From Curtobacterium sp. UCD-KPL2560 (GTDB lineage: Bacteria > Actinomycetota > Actinomycetes > Actinomycetales > Microbacteriaceae), in NCBI RefSeq assembly GCF_001705035.1, contig NZ_MCIG01000001.1:33852-76604 (forward strand): a stretch of 42,753 nt of DNA. The letters are read 5' to 3'. Shown one piece after another: positions 9,398 through 19,342 of the stretch. How positions within the stretch are numbered: position 1 is the first letter of the stretch; every line of letters begins with the position of its first letter. The position numbers were made by a program, and so were the translations under genes. Below the pieces are notes generated by a model, which saw nothing but the letters and a program-made list of their open reading frames with translations, made no database searches and was not told the origin of the DNA.

Positions 9398-10936
9398 ATG
9401 TCACCGGTGGCTGTCACCCCGGAGCACAACCCGCTCCGGTTGCCGACCGATCGTCGACTGAACCGGATCGCGGGACCGAGCACCCTCATCATCTTCGGCG
9501 TGACGGGCGACCTGTCACGCAAGAAGCTGATGCCCGCGGTCTACGACCTCGCGAACCGGGGGCTCCTGCCGCCCGGGTTCGCGCTGGTCGGGTTCGCCCG
9601 TCGCGACTGGGAGGACCAAGACTTCTCCCAGCTCGTGCACGACGCGGTCAAGGAACACTCACGCACCCCGTTCGACGAGGACGTCTGGCGTCAACTCGAA
9701 CAGGGCATCCGGTTCGTCCAGGGCTCGTTCGACGACCCCGAGGCGTTCCGCGAGCTCAAGCGCACCGTCGACACCCTCGACGAGGAGCGCGGGACGCTGG
9801 GCAACCACGCGTTCTACCTGTCCATCCCGCCGAAGATGTTCCCGGTCGTCACCGAGCAGCTCAAGCTGTCCGGGCTGACCGAGCAGCGCGAGGGCTCCTG
9901 GAGCCGCGTGGTCGTCGAGAAGCCGTTCGGGTCGGACCTCCGCACCGCACGGGAGCTGAACGCGATCGTCGAGAGCGTGTTCGCGCCCGACGACGTGTTC
10001 CGCATCGACCACTACCTCGGCAAGGAGACCGTCCAGAACCTGCTGACGCTCCGGTTCGCGAACCAGATGTACGAACCCATCTGGAACTCGAACTACGTGG
10101 ACCACGTGCAGATCACGATGGCCGAGGACATCGGCGTCGCCGGTCGTGCCGCGTACTACGACGGCATCGGCGCGGCGCGCGACGTCATCCAGAACCACCT
10201 GCTGCAGCTCCTCGCCCTCACCGCGATGGAGGAGCCCGTCTCGTTCAAGGCCGGACACCTCCGCGCCGAGAAGGAGAAGGTGCTCTCCGCGGTGCGCCTG
10301 CCCGAGGACCTCGCCACGGCGACGGCCCGCGGTCAGTACGCCGGCGGTTGGCAGGGCGGCGAGAAGGTGCTCGGCTTCCTCGAGGAAGCGGGCATGAACC
10401 CCGAGTCCACGACCGAGACGTTCGCGGCCATCAAGCTCGACATCGCCACCCGCCGCTGGCAGGGCGTGCCGTTCTACCTGCGCGCCGGCAAGCGTCTGGG
10501 CCGACGGGTGACCGAGATCGCGATCGTGTTCAAGCGCGTCCCCGAGGACGTCTTCGGCATCCCGCAGTCCCCCCTCGGACAGAACGCCCTGGTCATCCGC
10601 GTCCAGCCGGACGAGGGCGTGACCCTGCGCTTCGGCTCGAAGGTCCCCGGCGTCGGTACCCAGGTGCGCGACGTGACGATGGACTTCGGCTACGGCCACG
10701 CGTTCACCGAGGCATCCCCCGAGGCGTACGAGCGACTCATCCTCGACGTGCTCCTCGGCGACCCGCCCCTGTTCCCCCGGCACCAGGAGGTCGAGCTCTC
10801 CTGGAAGATCCTCGACCCGATCGAGGAGTTCTGGGCCACGCAGGGCCAGCCCGAGCAGTACCGTCCCGGCACGTGGGGTCCGGCCTCGGCCGACGACCTG
10901 CTCGCCCGTGACGGCCGGACCTGGAGGCGTCCATGA
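9398..10936 (+). CDS. zwf: Glucose-6-phosphate 1-dehydrogenase
   Basis: Zwf, 512 aa, oxidises glucose 6-phosphate to 6-phosphogluconolactone, making NADPH. The dinucleotide-binding motif GVTGDLSRKK (34-43) and the substrate motif RIDHYLGKE (from R202) are intact. The ATG at 9398 is preceded by AAGGAG (9381-9386). The stop TGA overlaps the opcA start (ATGA at 10933-10936), matching the functional pairing of Zwf with OpcA. Confidence 0.98.
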   Translation: MSPVAVTPEHNPLRLPTDRRLNRIAGPSTLIIFGVTGDLSRKKLMPAVYDLANRGLLPPGFALVGFARRDWEDQDFSQLVHDAVKEHSRTPFDEDVWRQLEQGIRFVQGSFDDPEAFRELKRTVDTLDEERGTLGNHAFYLSIPPKMFPVVTEQLKLSGLTEQREGSWSRVVVEKPFGSDLRTARELNAIVESVFAPDDVFRIDHYLGKETVQNLLTLRFANQMYEPIWNSNYVDHVQITMAEDIGVAGRAAYYDGIGAARDVIQNHLLQLLALTAMEEPVSFKAGHLRAEKEKVLSAVRLPEDLATATARGQYAGGWQGGEKVLGFLEEAGMNPESTTETFAAIKLDIATRRWQGVPFYLRAGKRLGRRVTEIAIVFKRVPEDVFGIPQSPLGQNALVIRVQPDEGVTLRFGSKVPGVGTQVRDVTMDFGYGHAFTEASPEAYERLILDVLLGDPPLFPRHQEVELSWKILDPIEEFWATQGQPEQYRPGTWGPASADDLLARDGRTWRRP

Positions 10937-11877
10937 AGATCGACCTGCCCGACACCACGGTCTCGAAGATCCAGAAGACCCTGGTGCACATCCGCGAGGA
11001 AGGTGGCGCCGTCGCCCTCGGCCGCGTCCTGACCCTCATCATCTCGACCGGCCTCGGCCACGAGGAAGAGGCGATCTCGGCCGCGAACGAGGCGTCCCGC
11101 GAGCACCCGATGCGCGTCATCATCGTGTCGAAGAACGCCGGGGACACGAAGTCCCCGGGTCGCCTCGACGCCCAGATCCGTGTCGGCAGCGACGCGGGTG
11201 CGAGCGAGGTGATCGTGCTCCGCGCCTACGGCGAGACCGCGACCGACGAGGAGAGCCTGGTCACCGGCCTGCTCCTGCCGGACGCCCCGGTCGTCGCGTG
11301 GTGGCCGCAGCACGCCCCGGAGCAGCCCGCCGCGTCGGCGCTGGGCCGGATCGCGCAGCGTCGCATCACCGACGCCGCCGCGCAGAAGGACCCGAACCGG
11401 GCGATCGAGGCCCTCGGCGCGACCTACGTTCCGGGTGACACCGACTTCGCCTGGACCCGTCTGACGCTCTGGCGGAACCAGCTCGCCGCGGCGCTCGACC
11501 AGCCGCCCTACGAGCCGATCACCGGCGTCGAGGTCTCCGGTGCGAGCGACAGCCCGTCGACGATCCTGCTCGCCGCGTGGCTCCAGCTGCAGCTCCAGGT
11601 CCCGGTCCGCGTCGTGACGTCGCCGCGGGCCACGGGGTCGAGCGGCATCCACGGGGTCAAGCTCGAACGTGCCTCGGGCGTCATCGACCTCGAGCGTTCC
11701 CTGGTGGACGTCGCCACGCTCTCGATGCCGGGCCAGCCCACGCACGACCTGTCGCTGCCGCGCCGCAACCTGCGCGACTGCCTGGCCGAGGAACTCCGTA
11801 GACTCGACCCTGACGTCCTCTTCGGGGACGTCGTCAAGCACGGGGTACCCCAGCTCCGCGAGTCGATCGCGGGCTAG
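10933..11877 (+). CDS. opcA: Glucose-6-phosphate dehydrogenase assembly protein OpcA
   Basis: OpcA, 314 aa, is needed for assembly or full activity of glucose-6-phosphate dehydrogenase in actinobacteria and cyanobacteria. The protein starts MKIDLPDTTVSKIQKTLV and has the family segments RVLTLII, DAPVVAWWP and LARR-like basic C-terminal patches. Its placement directly behind zwf with a 4-bp overlap is diagnostic. TGGAGG at 10922-10926 is the ribosome binding site. A 147-bp GC-rich spacer separates it from pgl, with short palindromes (GGCCGGACCGGCC) but no clear terminator. Confidence 0.96.
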   Translation: MKIDLPDTTVSKIQKTLVHIREEGGAVALGRVLTLIISTGLGHEEEAISAANEASREHPMRVIIVSKNAGDTKSPGRLDAQIRVGSDAGASEVIVLRAYGETATDEESLVTGLLLPDAPVVAWWPQHAPEQPAASALGRIAQRRITDAAAQKDPNRAIEALGATYVPGDTDFAWTRLTLWRNQLAAALDQPPYEPITGVEVSGASDSPSTILLAAWLQLQLQVPVRVVTSPRATGSSGIHGVKLERASGVIDLERSLVDVATLSMPGQPTHDLSLPRRNLRDCLAEELRRLDPDVLFGDVVKHGVPQLRESIAG

Positions 11878-12024
11878 CACCCACACACGGTCGGCCGGAC
11901 GGGCCGGGAACGAGCGTCACCGACGCCGGGCCCGGCCCTCCGATCGGCCGGACCGGCCGGCCGAGGCCTCCGGTCGGACCGAAGGCGGTCGCACCCGATC
12001 GGCCGCCACGAACACGGGAGTCAC

Positions 12025-12795
12025 GTGACCAACGAACGACGGGTGCTGGTGCACCCGGACAAGCAGGCCCTCGGCGCATCCGTCGCCGCTCGCTTCATCA
12101 CGAAGATCATCGACGTGCTGGACGAGCAGGAGCGTGCCGACATCGCCATCAGCGGCGGTTCGGTGTCGACGCTCGTCCTCGCCGCGATCGGGCAGTCCCC
12201 CGCGCGCGAGAGCGTCGACTGGTCGAAGGTGCACGTCTGGTGGGTCGACGAGCGCTGGGTCGCCGAGGGCGACACCGACCGCAACGTCACCGGTACCCAG
12301 ACCGACTTCCTCGACCACGTCGGGATCCCCGCCGAGAACGTGCACCCGATGGCCGCGTCCGACGCCGGGCTCTCCATCGACGAGGCCGCCGCGCAGTACG
12401 AGCGCGAGCTGCAGGACGCCGCCCCCGAGGGTGCCGTCGCGCCGCGCTTCGACATCACGCTGCTCGGCGTCGGCCCCGACGGGCACACCGCCTCGCTCTT
12501 CCCCGAGTTCCCGCAGCTGTCGGTCACCGACCGCGCGGTGCTCACGGTCGACGACTCCCCCAAGCCGCCGCCGCAGCGTCTGACGCTGTCGTTCCCGGTC
12601 ATCAACGCGTCGCAGCGGGTCTGGGTCATCCTGTCGGGTGCCGAGAAGGCGTCGGTGCTCGGTCTCGCCCTCGCCGGCGCCGCGGTGGACGAGGTCCCCG
12701 TCGGTGGCGTGCAGGGTCGCAAGCGCACGGTGTTCTTCGTCGACCAGGACGCGGCGCGCGACGTACCCGAGAACCTCATCGCGTCGACGTACTGA
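12025..12795 (+). CDS. pgl: 6-phosphogluconolactonase
   Basis: DevB-type lactonase, 256 aa, hydrolyses the product of Zwf. It has the N-terminal ISGGS motif (about residues 45-49), VWWVDERWV, and the GVGPDGHTASLFP signature. The GTG start follows GGGAG (12016-12020). It is the last gene of the operon. 6-phosphogluconate dehydrogenase (gnd) is not in the cluster. A perfect 40-bp palindrome follows the stop. Confidence 0.97.
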   Translation: MTNERRVLVHPDKQALGASVAARFITKIIDVLDEQERADIAISGGSVSTLVLAAIGQSPARESVDWSKVHVWWVDERWVAEGDTDRNVTGTQTDFLDHVGIPAENVHPMAASDAGLSIDEAAAQYERELQDAAPEGAVAPRFDITLLGVGPDGHTASLFPEFPQLSVTDRAVLTVDDSPKPPPQRLTLSFPVINASQRVWVILSGAEKASVLGLALAGAAVDEVPVGGVQGRKRTVFFVDQDAARDVPENLIASTY

Positions 12796-12809
12796 CGCGC
12801 GCGACGACG

Positions 12810-12849
12810 GACGGGAGGCGCGGTGCCAGCTGGCACCGCGCCTCCCGTC
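12810..12849 (+). repeat. Perfect 40-bp palindrome, probable terminator after pgl
   Basis: Two 20-nt arms (12810-12829 and 12830-12849) are exact reverse complements with no spacer. The outer core is GACGGGAGGCGCGGTGCC. It differs at a single position from the palindrome at 17134-17177. It sits 15 bp after the pgl stop, where a terminator is expected. Confidence 0.9.
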
Positions 12850-13029
12850 TTCCGTGTGTCCAGTGACCCCCGAGGGTCCAGAATTCTGGCATCTCGCGGC
12901 CGGCACGAGCTCGCAGTGCGACCTCGCAGGACGCCACGCGGCGTTTCGCGGAACCTCGACGAGCGCGCCTCGGCTTGTTGCAGCTGCTGTCCGACCGAAC
13001 CGCGCGGCAGCCCGCAGGCGGGAGACGCA

Positions 13030-13064
13030 GAAGGCCCCCGCACCGGATCGGTGCGGGGGCCTTC
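13030..13064 (-). terminator. Hairpin terminator after rbpA
   Basis: A perfect 16-bp stem (13030-13045 with 13049-13064, GAAGGCCCCCGCACCG) with a 3-nt loop lies 13 bp past the rbpA stop. No T-run follows on the minus strand. Confidence 0.88.
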
Positions 13065-13077
13065 GACGTGGGAGTCG

Positions 13078-13437
13078 CTACTTCGCGGTACCGCGGCGGG
13101 CGCGGAGCTGCTGCAGCGCGTCCTCGAGGAGCTGTGCTGCCTCTTCCTCGGTGCGCCGTTCCTTCACGTACGCCAGGTGCGTCTTGTACGGCTCGGTCTT
13201 CGTGACCTGCGGAGGGTTCTCCTTGTCACGGCCGGCCGGGAGCCCGCTCGACGGCGAGTCCACCGTCTCGGGGATCTCCTCGTCGGGGAGGGTCGCGGAG
13301 AAGTACCGCACGACCTCGTTGCCGAGCGCGTCCCAGTACGAGACGGCGACGCGCTCGGCCTGGACCCCGCGGTCCTGCTCCCCCATCGGTCCTGCTCCGA
13401 CGCGGGACCCTCGGATTGCACTGCCTCCGGATGCCAT
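13078..13437 (-). CDS. rbpA: RNA polymerase-binding protein RbpA
   Basis: RbpA, 119 aa, binds the principal sigma factor and RNA polymerase core in actinobacteria and stimulates open-complex formation. The N-terminal RGSRVGA segment, the central all-beta region and the C-terminal sigma-interaction helices (THLAYVKERRTEEEAAQLLEDALQQLR) match the family. No cysteine is present, so the zinc site seen in Streptomyces RbpA is absent, as in the mycobacterial protein. The ATG at 13437 has GGGGAG (13445-13450) seven nt upstream. It lies just after secG and is probably co-transcribed. Confidence 0.93.
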   Translation of the reverse strand: MASGGSAIRGSRVGAGPMGEQDRGVQAERVAVSYWDALGNEVVRYFSATLPDEEIPETVDSPSSGLPAGRDKENPPQVTKTEPYKTHLAYVKERRTEEEAAQLLEDALQQLRARRGTAK

Positions 13438-13440
13438 GGC

Positions 13441-13692
13441 TCAGCTCCCCGCTGTGAACTTGTTGATGAGACCGAGCACGATGATCGAGATGATCCAGAT
13501 CAGACCGAGGATCACCGTGATGCGGTTGAGGTTGCGCTCGGCGACGCCGGACGCCCCGAGGTTGCTCGTCACGCCGCCGCCGAACATGTCGGAGAGGCCA
13601 CCACCGCGGCCCTTGTGCAGCAGGATGAGGAGCGTGAGCAGGAGACTCGTGATAGCGAGCAGGACCTGCAGCACGACGGAGAGTATCGCCAC
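13441..13692 (-). CDS. secG: Preprotein translocase subunit SecG
   Basis: SecG, 83 aa, is a small accessory subunit of the SecYEG channel. Two membrane helices (about residues 5-25 and 57-77) flank the conserved cytoplasmic GRGGGLSDMFGGG loop. The GTG start at 13692 follows AAAGG. The usual actinobacterial order gap-pgk-tpiA-secG is kept, but secG has its own TACACT box upstream. Confidence 0.96.
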   Translation of the reverse strand: MAILSVVLQVLLAITSLLLTLLILLHKGRGGGLSDMFGGGVTSNLGASGVAERNLNRITVILGLIWIISIIVLGLINKFTAGS

Positions 13693-13722
13693 GACGTACC
13701 TTTCGTGTCAGTCAGCCTTGCA

Positions 13723-13728
13723 AGTGTA
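13723..13728 (-). promoter_or_regulatory. Candidate secG -10 box (TACACT)
   Basis: TACACT on the minus strand would start transcription near 13716, giving a leader of about 24 nt to the secG GTG with AAAGG in between. No clear -35. It would separate secG-rbpA from the tpiA operon. Confidence 0.5.
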
Positions 13729-13794
13729 GCGGGCCGGGGCGGCGGCCCGTCGCACCGGCACGGGTGTGGCCCCGGTCGGGGCGTGGTCGGGTGC

Positions 13795-13855
13795 CCCGGG
13801 CGCTGTCGCCCGGGTCGTGCGACAGGCCGACCGCGCGGACGCGGACGGCCTGTCG
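13795..13855 (-). terminator. Two hairpins after tpiA
   Basis: Stem 1: 13820-13835 with 13840-13855, 16 bp with one mismatch and a 4-nt loop, 20 bp past the tpiA stop. Stem 2: 13795-13802 with 13807-13814, a perfect 8 bp (CCCGGGCG) with a 4-nt loop. Together they are a likely terminator of the gap-pgk-tpiA operon. Confidence 0.7.
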
Positions 13856-13875
13856 GAGCGAACGGGTCGGGAGCC

Positions 13876-14655
13876 TCAGAGGCCGACGTGCTGGCGGAAG
13901 CGCGCGATGGCCGCGAACTCCTGCACGTCGAGCGAGGCGCCGCCGACGAGCGCACCGTCGACGTCGGGCTCGCGGAGGAAGCCGGCGATGTTGCCCGACT
14001 TCACCGAACCGCCGTAGAGCACCCGGGTCGCCGCGGCGGCCTCGTCACCCCAGGCGGCGGCGATGCCACGACGGATCGCGGCACACTCCTCTTGGGCCTG
14101 CTCGGCGGTCGCGGCCTGGCCGGAGCCGATGGCCCAGACCGGCTCGTACGCGACCACGATCTCGGCGGGCTGCACGGCGTCGAGGACGACCTGCAGCTGC
14201 TCGACCGCGACGACACCGGCGCCGCGCTCCTCGCGCTGCGCACCGGTCTCGCCGACGCAGACCACCGGCACGAGTCCGTGCTCGACGGCTGCGGCGGTCT
14301 TGGCCGCCACGACCTCGTCGGTCTCGCCGTGCATCGTGCGACGCTCGGAGTGCCCGACGATGACGTACTGCGCGTCGAGGGCCTTGAGGAACGCGCCGGA
14401 CACGTCACCGGTGTAGGCACCGGAGTCGTGCTGCGACAGGTCCTGGGCACCGAAGCGGATCGACAGCTTGTCGGCCGCGATGAGCGTCTGCACGCTGCGG
14501 AGGTCGGTGAAGGGCGGGAACACCGCGACCTCGACGTCGTCGTGGTCGTGGCGCGCGTCCTTCAGCGTCCACGCGAGCTTCTGCACCGTGGCGATGGCCT
14601 GGAGGTGGTCCAGGTTCATCTTCCAGTTGCCGGCGATCAGCGGCGTGCGGTTCAT
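13876..14655 (-). CDS. tpiA: Triosephosphate isomerase
   Basis: TpiA, 259 aa, interconverts dihydroxyacetone phosphate and glyceraldehyde 3-phosphate. The catalytic residues are all present: K12 in AGNWKMN, H102 in VGHSERR, E171 in [11 protein letters not shown], and the phosphate loop YGGSVKSGN. The ATG at 14655 has GGGGAGG seven nt upstream. That start overlaps the stop of a 19-codon micro-ORF (ATGA) whose DNA duplicates the tpiA start region, so tpiA translation is probably coupled to pgk through it. Confidence 0.97.
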   Translation of the reverse strand: MNRTPLIAGNWKMNLDHLQAIATVQKLAWTLKDARHDHDDVEVAVFPPFTDLRSVQTLIAADKLSIRFGAQDLSQHDSGAYTGDVSGAFLKALDAQYVIVGHSERRTMHGETDEVVAAKTAAAVEHGLVPVVCVGETGAQREERGAGVVAVEQLQVVLDAVQPAEIVVAYEPVWAIGSGQAATAEQAQEECAAIRRGIAAAWGDEAAAATRVLYGGSVKSGNIAGFLREPDVDGALVGGASLDVQEFAAIARFRQHVGL

Positions 14656-14696
14656 GCTGTGCCTCCCCGAGCGTTCCCGGCGATCAGCGGCGTGCG
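14626..14696 (-). repeat. 24-bp direct repeat at the tpiA start
   Basis: Copies at 14673-14696 (micro-ORF) and 14626-14649 (tpiA codons 3-10) match at 23 of 24 bases (core CGCACGCCGCTGATCGCCGG). The offset is 47 bp, which is not a multiple of three, so the upstream copy is out of frame with tpiA. Confidence 0.9.
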
Positions 14697-14707
14697 GGTA
14701 CCGCGGC

Positions 14708-14711
<4 letters not shown>
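14652..14711 (-). CDS. 19-codon micro-ORF derived from a tpiA 5' duplication
   Basis: The ATG at 14711 overlaps the pgk TGA (ATGA at 14711-14708), and its TGA overlaps the tpiA ATG (ATGA at 14655-14652). The peptide is [19 protein letters not shown], and its TRTPLIAGN part matches NRTPLIAGN of TpiA. It carries the GGGGAGG that serves tpiA. It could be an original tpiA start left behind by a 47-bp tandem duplication, kept as a translational bridge. Whether the peptide itself does anything is unknown. Confidence 0.6.
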
Positions 14712-17040
<2,329 letters not shown>

Positions 17041-17097
17041 CTAGCAGTCGGACACTGCGCAGCAGCGCCGTGAGACGGTCCGTCCGGACGGTCCCCG

Positions 17098-17118
17098 ACG
17101 GGCCGGGAACCGGCCCGT
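17098..17118. repeat. Small perfect hairpin with GAA loop
   Basis: Arms ACGGGCCGG and CCGGCCCGT, nine bp each, flank GAA. It lies between the whiA-side palindrome and the gap promoter region and may back up termination after whiA. Confidence 0.5.
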
Positions 17119-17133
17119 GGACCCGCCACACGA

Positions 17134-17177
17134 CGGACGGGAGGCGCGGTGCCGGCTGGCACCGCGCCTCCCGTCCG
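17134..17177 (-). repeat. 44-bp palindrome, probable terminator after whiA
   Basis: Perfect 20-bp arms (17134-17153 and 17158-17177) with a 4-nt loop, 22 bp past the whiA stop. It is nearly identical (one difference over 40 bp) to the palindrome after pgl at 12810-12849. Confidence 0.9.
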
Positions 17178-17198
17178 GTGGGTGGGGACCCGCGTCGG

Positions 17199-18179
17199 TC
17201 AGACCCCCTCGAGCTCCTCCGGCACGCTGGCCTCGGTGCCCGGGATGCCGAGGTCCGACGCCCGCTTGTCGGCCATCGCGAGGAGTCGACGGATGCGTCC
17301 GGCGATGGCGTCCTTGGTCATGGGCGGGTCGGCGTGCTGTCCGAGCTCGTCGAGCGACGCGTCGCGGTGCTCGAGGCGGAGGGCGCCGGCGTACCTGAGG
17401 TGGTCCGGCACCTCGTCGGCGAGGATCTCGAGCGCACGCTCGACGCGGGCGCACGCCGCGACCGCTGCCTGCGCCGACCGGCGGAGGTTCGCGTCGTCGA
17501 AGTTGACGAGCCGGTTCGCGGTCGCGCGGACCTCGCGGCGCTGCCGCATCTCCTCCCAGTCCGCCGTGGTGCGGGCGGCACCCATGACGGTGAGCATCTG
17601 GCCGATGGCCTCGCCGTCGCGGATGACGACGCGGTGCACGCCCCGGACCTCGCGGCCCTTGGCGGCGATCCCGAGCCGCGAGGCCGCGCCGACGAGGGCC
17701 ATCGCGGCCTCGTTGCCCGGGCACGTGACCTCGAGGGCGGCCGCACGCCCGGGGTCGGTCAGGGTGCCGGCCGCGAGGAACGCGCCGCGCCACACGGCGG
17801 CGAGGTCCTCACGGTTGCCCGTGGTGAGCCGGTTCGGCAGCCCGCGGACCGGGCGGCGACGGGCGTCCATCAGGCCCGTCTGGCGGGCCAGGGTCTCCCC
17901 CGCCTCGAGCACGCGGACGAGGTAGCGGGTGCCGCGACGCGACGATGCCGTCGAACCGACGGACGCCTCGGAGCGCACCCCGTACAGCTCGGCGAGGTCC
18001 TTGCGGACCCGGTGGACGATGATCCGGGTGTCGAGTTCGACCTCGACCGCGATCCTGCCCGAGATGACGTGCAGGCCGCCCGCGAACCGCAGGATGGTCG
18101 CGAGCTCGGCGGCGCGGACCGTGTTGCGGTTCACGACGACCCTGGCCAGTTCGTCCTTGACCTCGGCAGTCAACGGCAC
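17199..18179 (-). CDS. whiA: WhiA, DNA-binding regulator of cell division
   Basis: WhiA, 326 aa, combines a degenerate LAGLIDADG homing-endonuclease fold with a C-terminal helix-turn-helix. In Streptomyces it works with WhiB to control sporulation septation, and it is conserved in Gram-positives. The N-terminus [14 protein letters not shown] and the C-terminal [23 protein letters not shown] are typical (the latter overlaps the HTH). GTG at 18179 is chosen because AGGA (18189-18192) precedes it and the family start follows at once. It lies 73 bp after rapZ. The yvcK-like gene that usually separates rapZ and whiA in actinobacteria is not here. Confidence 0.96.
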   Translation of the reverse strand: MPLTAEVKDELARVVVNRNTVRAAELATILRFAGGLHVISGRIAVEVELDTRIIVHRVRKDLAELYGVRSEASVGSTASSRRGTRYLVRVLEAGETLARQTGLMDARRRPVRGLPNRLTTGNREDLAAVWRGAFLAAGTLTDPGRAAALEVTCPGNEAAMALVGAASRLGIAAKGREVRGVHRVVIRDGEAIGQMLTVMGAARTTADWEEMRQRREVRATANRLVNFDDANLRRSAQAAVAACARVERALEILADEVPDHLRYAGALRLEHRDASLDELGQHADPPMTKDAIAGRIRRLLAMADKRASDLGIPGTEASVPEELEGV

Positions 18180-18252
18180 AGCATCATTCCTAACGTTTCT
18201 TCGGTGGGGTCCGCGGGCCCGGCGCACTCGTGTGGCACGGCCGGAGGGACGG

Positions 18253-19230
18253 TCACTCCCGGCCGAGATCTCGGTTCTTCACACGCACGGCGACGTCGGG
18301 CATCCCGCGGAGGAGGTTCGCCAACTCGGCGACGACGGCGACCGAGCGGTGCTTGCCGCCGGTACAGCCGATGGCGATCGTAGCGTGTCTTTTGTTCTCG
18401 CGTTGGTATCCCGCCAGCACGGGCTCGAGCACGGCGGCGTACCGCTCGACGAACGAGCGGGCACCCGGCTGGGCCAGGACGTACTCGGAGACGGGTGCGT
18501 CGAGGCCCGTGTGCGCCCGGAGTTCCGGGACCCAGTACGGGTTCGGGATGAACCGGACGTCGGCGACCATGTCGGCGTCGGCGGGCAGACCGTACTTGAA
18601 GCCGAAGCTCATGAGCGTCACCTGGACACCGACGAAGTGGTCGTCGGCGAACCGCTCGGTGACGGTGTTCGCGAGCTGGTGGATGTTGAGGTCGGACGTG
18701 TCGATGACGACGTCGGACGCCTCGCGGAGCCCGGCCAACCGCGCGCGCTCCCGCCCGATCCCGTCGAGCAGCGTGCCGTCCTCCTGCAGCGGGTGCGGCC
18801 TGCGGACCTGCTCGAACCGGCGGACGAGCACGGCGTCCGTCGCCTCGAGGAAGAGCACCCGGACCCGCGCGGACGCGCTCGCGCGCACCTGGGCGACCGC
18901 CTGCTCGGGGTCGGTGAAGAACCGGCCGCCGCGGACGTCCACGACGGTCGCGATCTTGGGGATCTTCTCACCCGCGCGGTCGGCGAGCTCGGTCAGCGGC
19001 GCGAGCATCTGGGTCGGCAGGTTGTCGACCACGTACCAGCCGAGGTCCTCGAGGGCCTTGCCCACCGTCGAGCGGCCGGCGCCCGACATACCCGTGACGA
19101 TGAGGATGTCGTGCTGCTGGGAGCTGCGGGGGGCGGCGTCCGCGGCGTGCTCGGCCCCCGGTTCGTCGTGGTCGTCGGCCGGTGCCGGGTCGCTGCTGGT
19201 GCGGTCGCTCGTGTCGCTCGTGTCGCTCAT
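18253..19230 (-). CDS. rapZ: RNase adapter protein RapZ (YvcJ family P-loop protein)
   Basis: RapZ/YvcJ-type nucleotide-binding protein, 325 aa. The P-loop GMSGAGRST is at 47-55 and the C-terminal phosphate-binding motif [10 protein letters not shown] is intact. In E. coli it directs decay of the GlmZ small RNA; the actinobacterial role is less clear. About 40 acidic, low-complexity residues precede the P-loop, starting [10 protein letters not shown], encoded by a 9-bp tandem repeat. The ATG at 19230 is preceded by GGAG. It sits between uvrC and whiA, the standard actinobacterial neighbourhood. Confidence 0.95.
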   Translation of the reverse strand: MSDTSDTSDRTSSDPAPADDHDEPGAEHAADAAPRSSQQHDILIVTGMSGAGRSTVGKALEDLGWYVVDNLPTQMLAPLTELADRAGEKIPKIATVVDVRGGRFFTDPEQAVAQVRASASARVRVLFLEATDAVLVRRFEQVRRPHPLQEDGTLLDGIGRERARLAGLREASDVVIDTSDLNIHQLANTVTERFADDHFVGVQVTLMSFGFKYGLPADADMVADVRFIPNPYWVPELRAHTGLDAPVSEYVLAQPGARSFVERYAAVLEPVLAGYQRENKRHATIAIGCTGGKHRSVAVVAELANLLRGMPDVAVRVKNRDLGRE

Positions 19231-19342
19231 GTGTGGGAGGGCTCCGTCGTGACGGGCCGGGCCCGTGGCCCGGGGCGGCTTCGGTTGGTCTCGAGGGTAC
19301 CGCCCGGCGTCCGGACGGGGTCGTCGGAGCGAGTTGGGGCCA

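Noticed and set aside
11878-12024. A terminator splitting opcA from pgl
   Set aside because: Only short, GC-driven palindromes are present, with no long stem comparable to the other terminators in the window, so the operon is treated as continuous.
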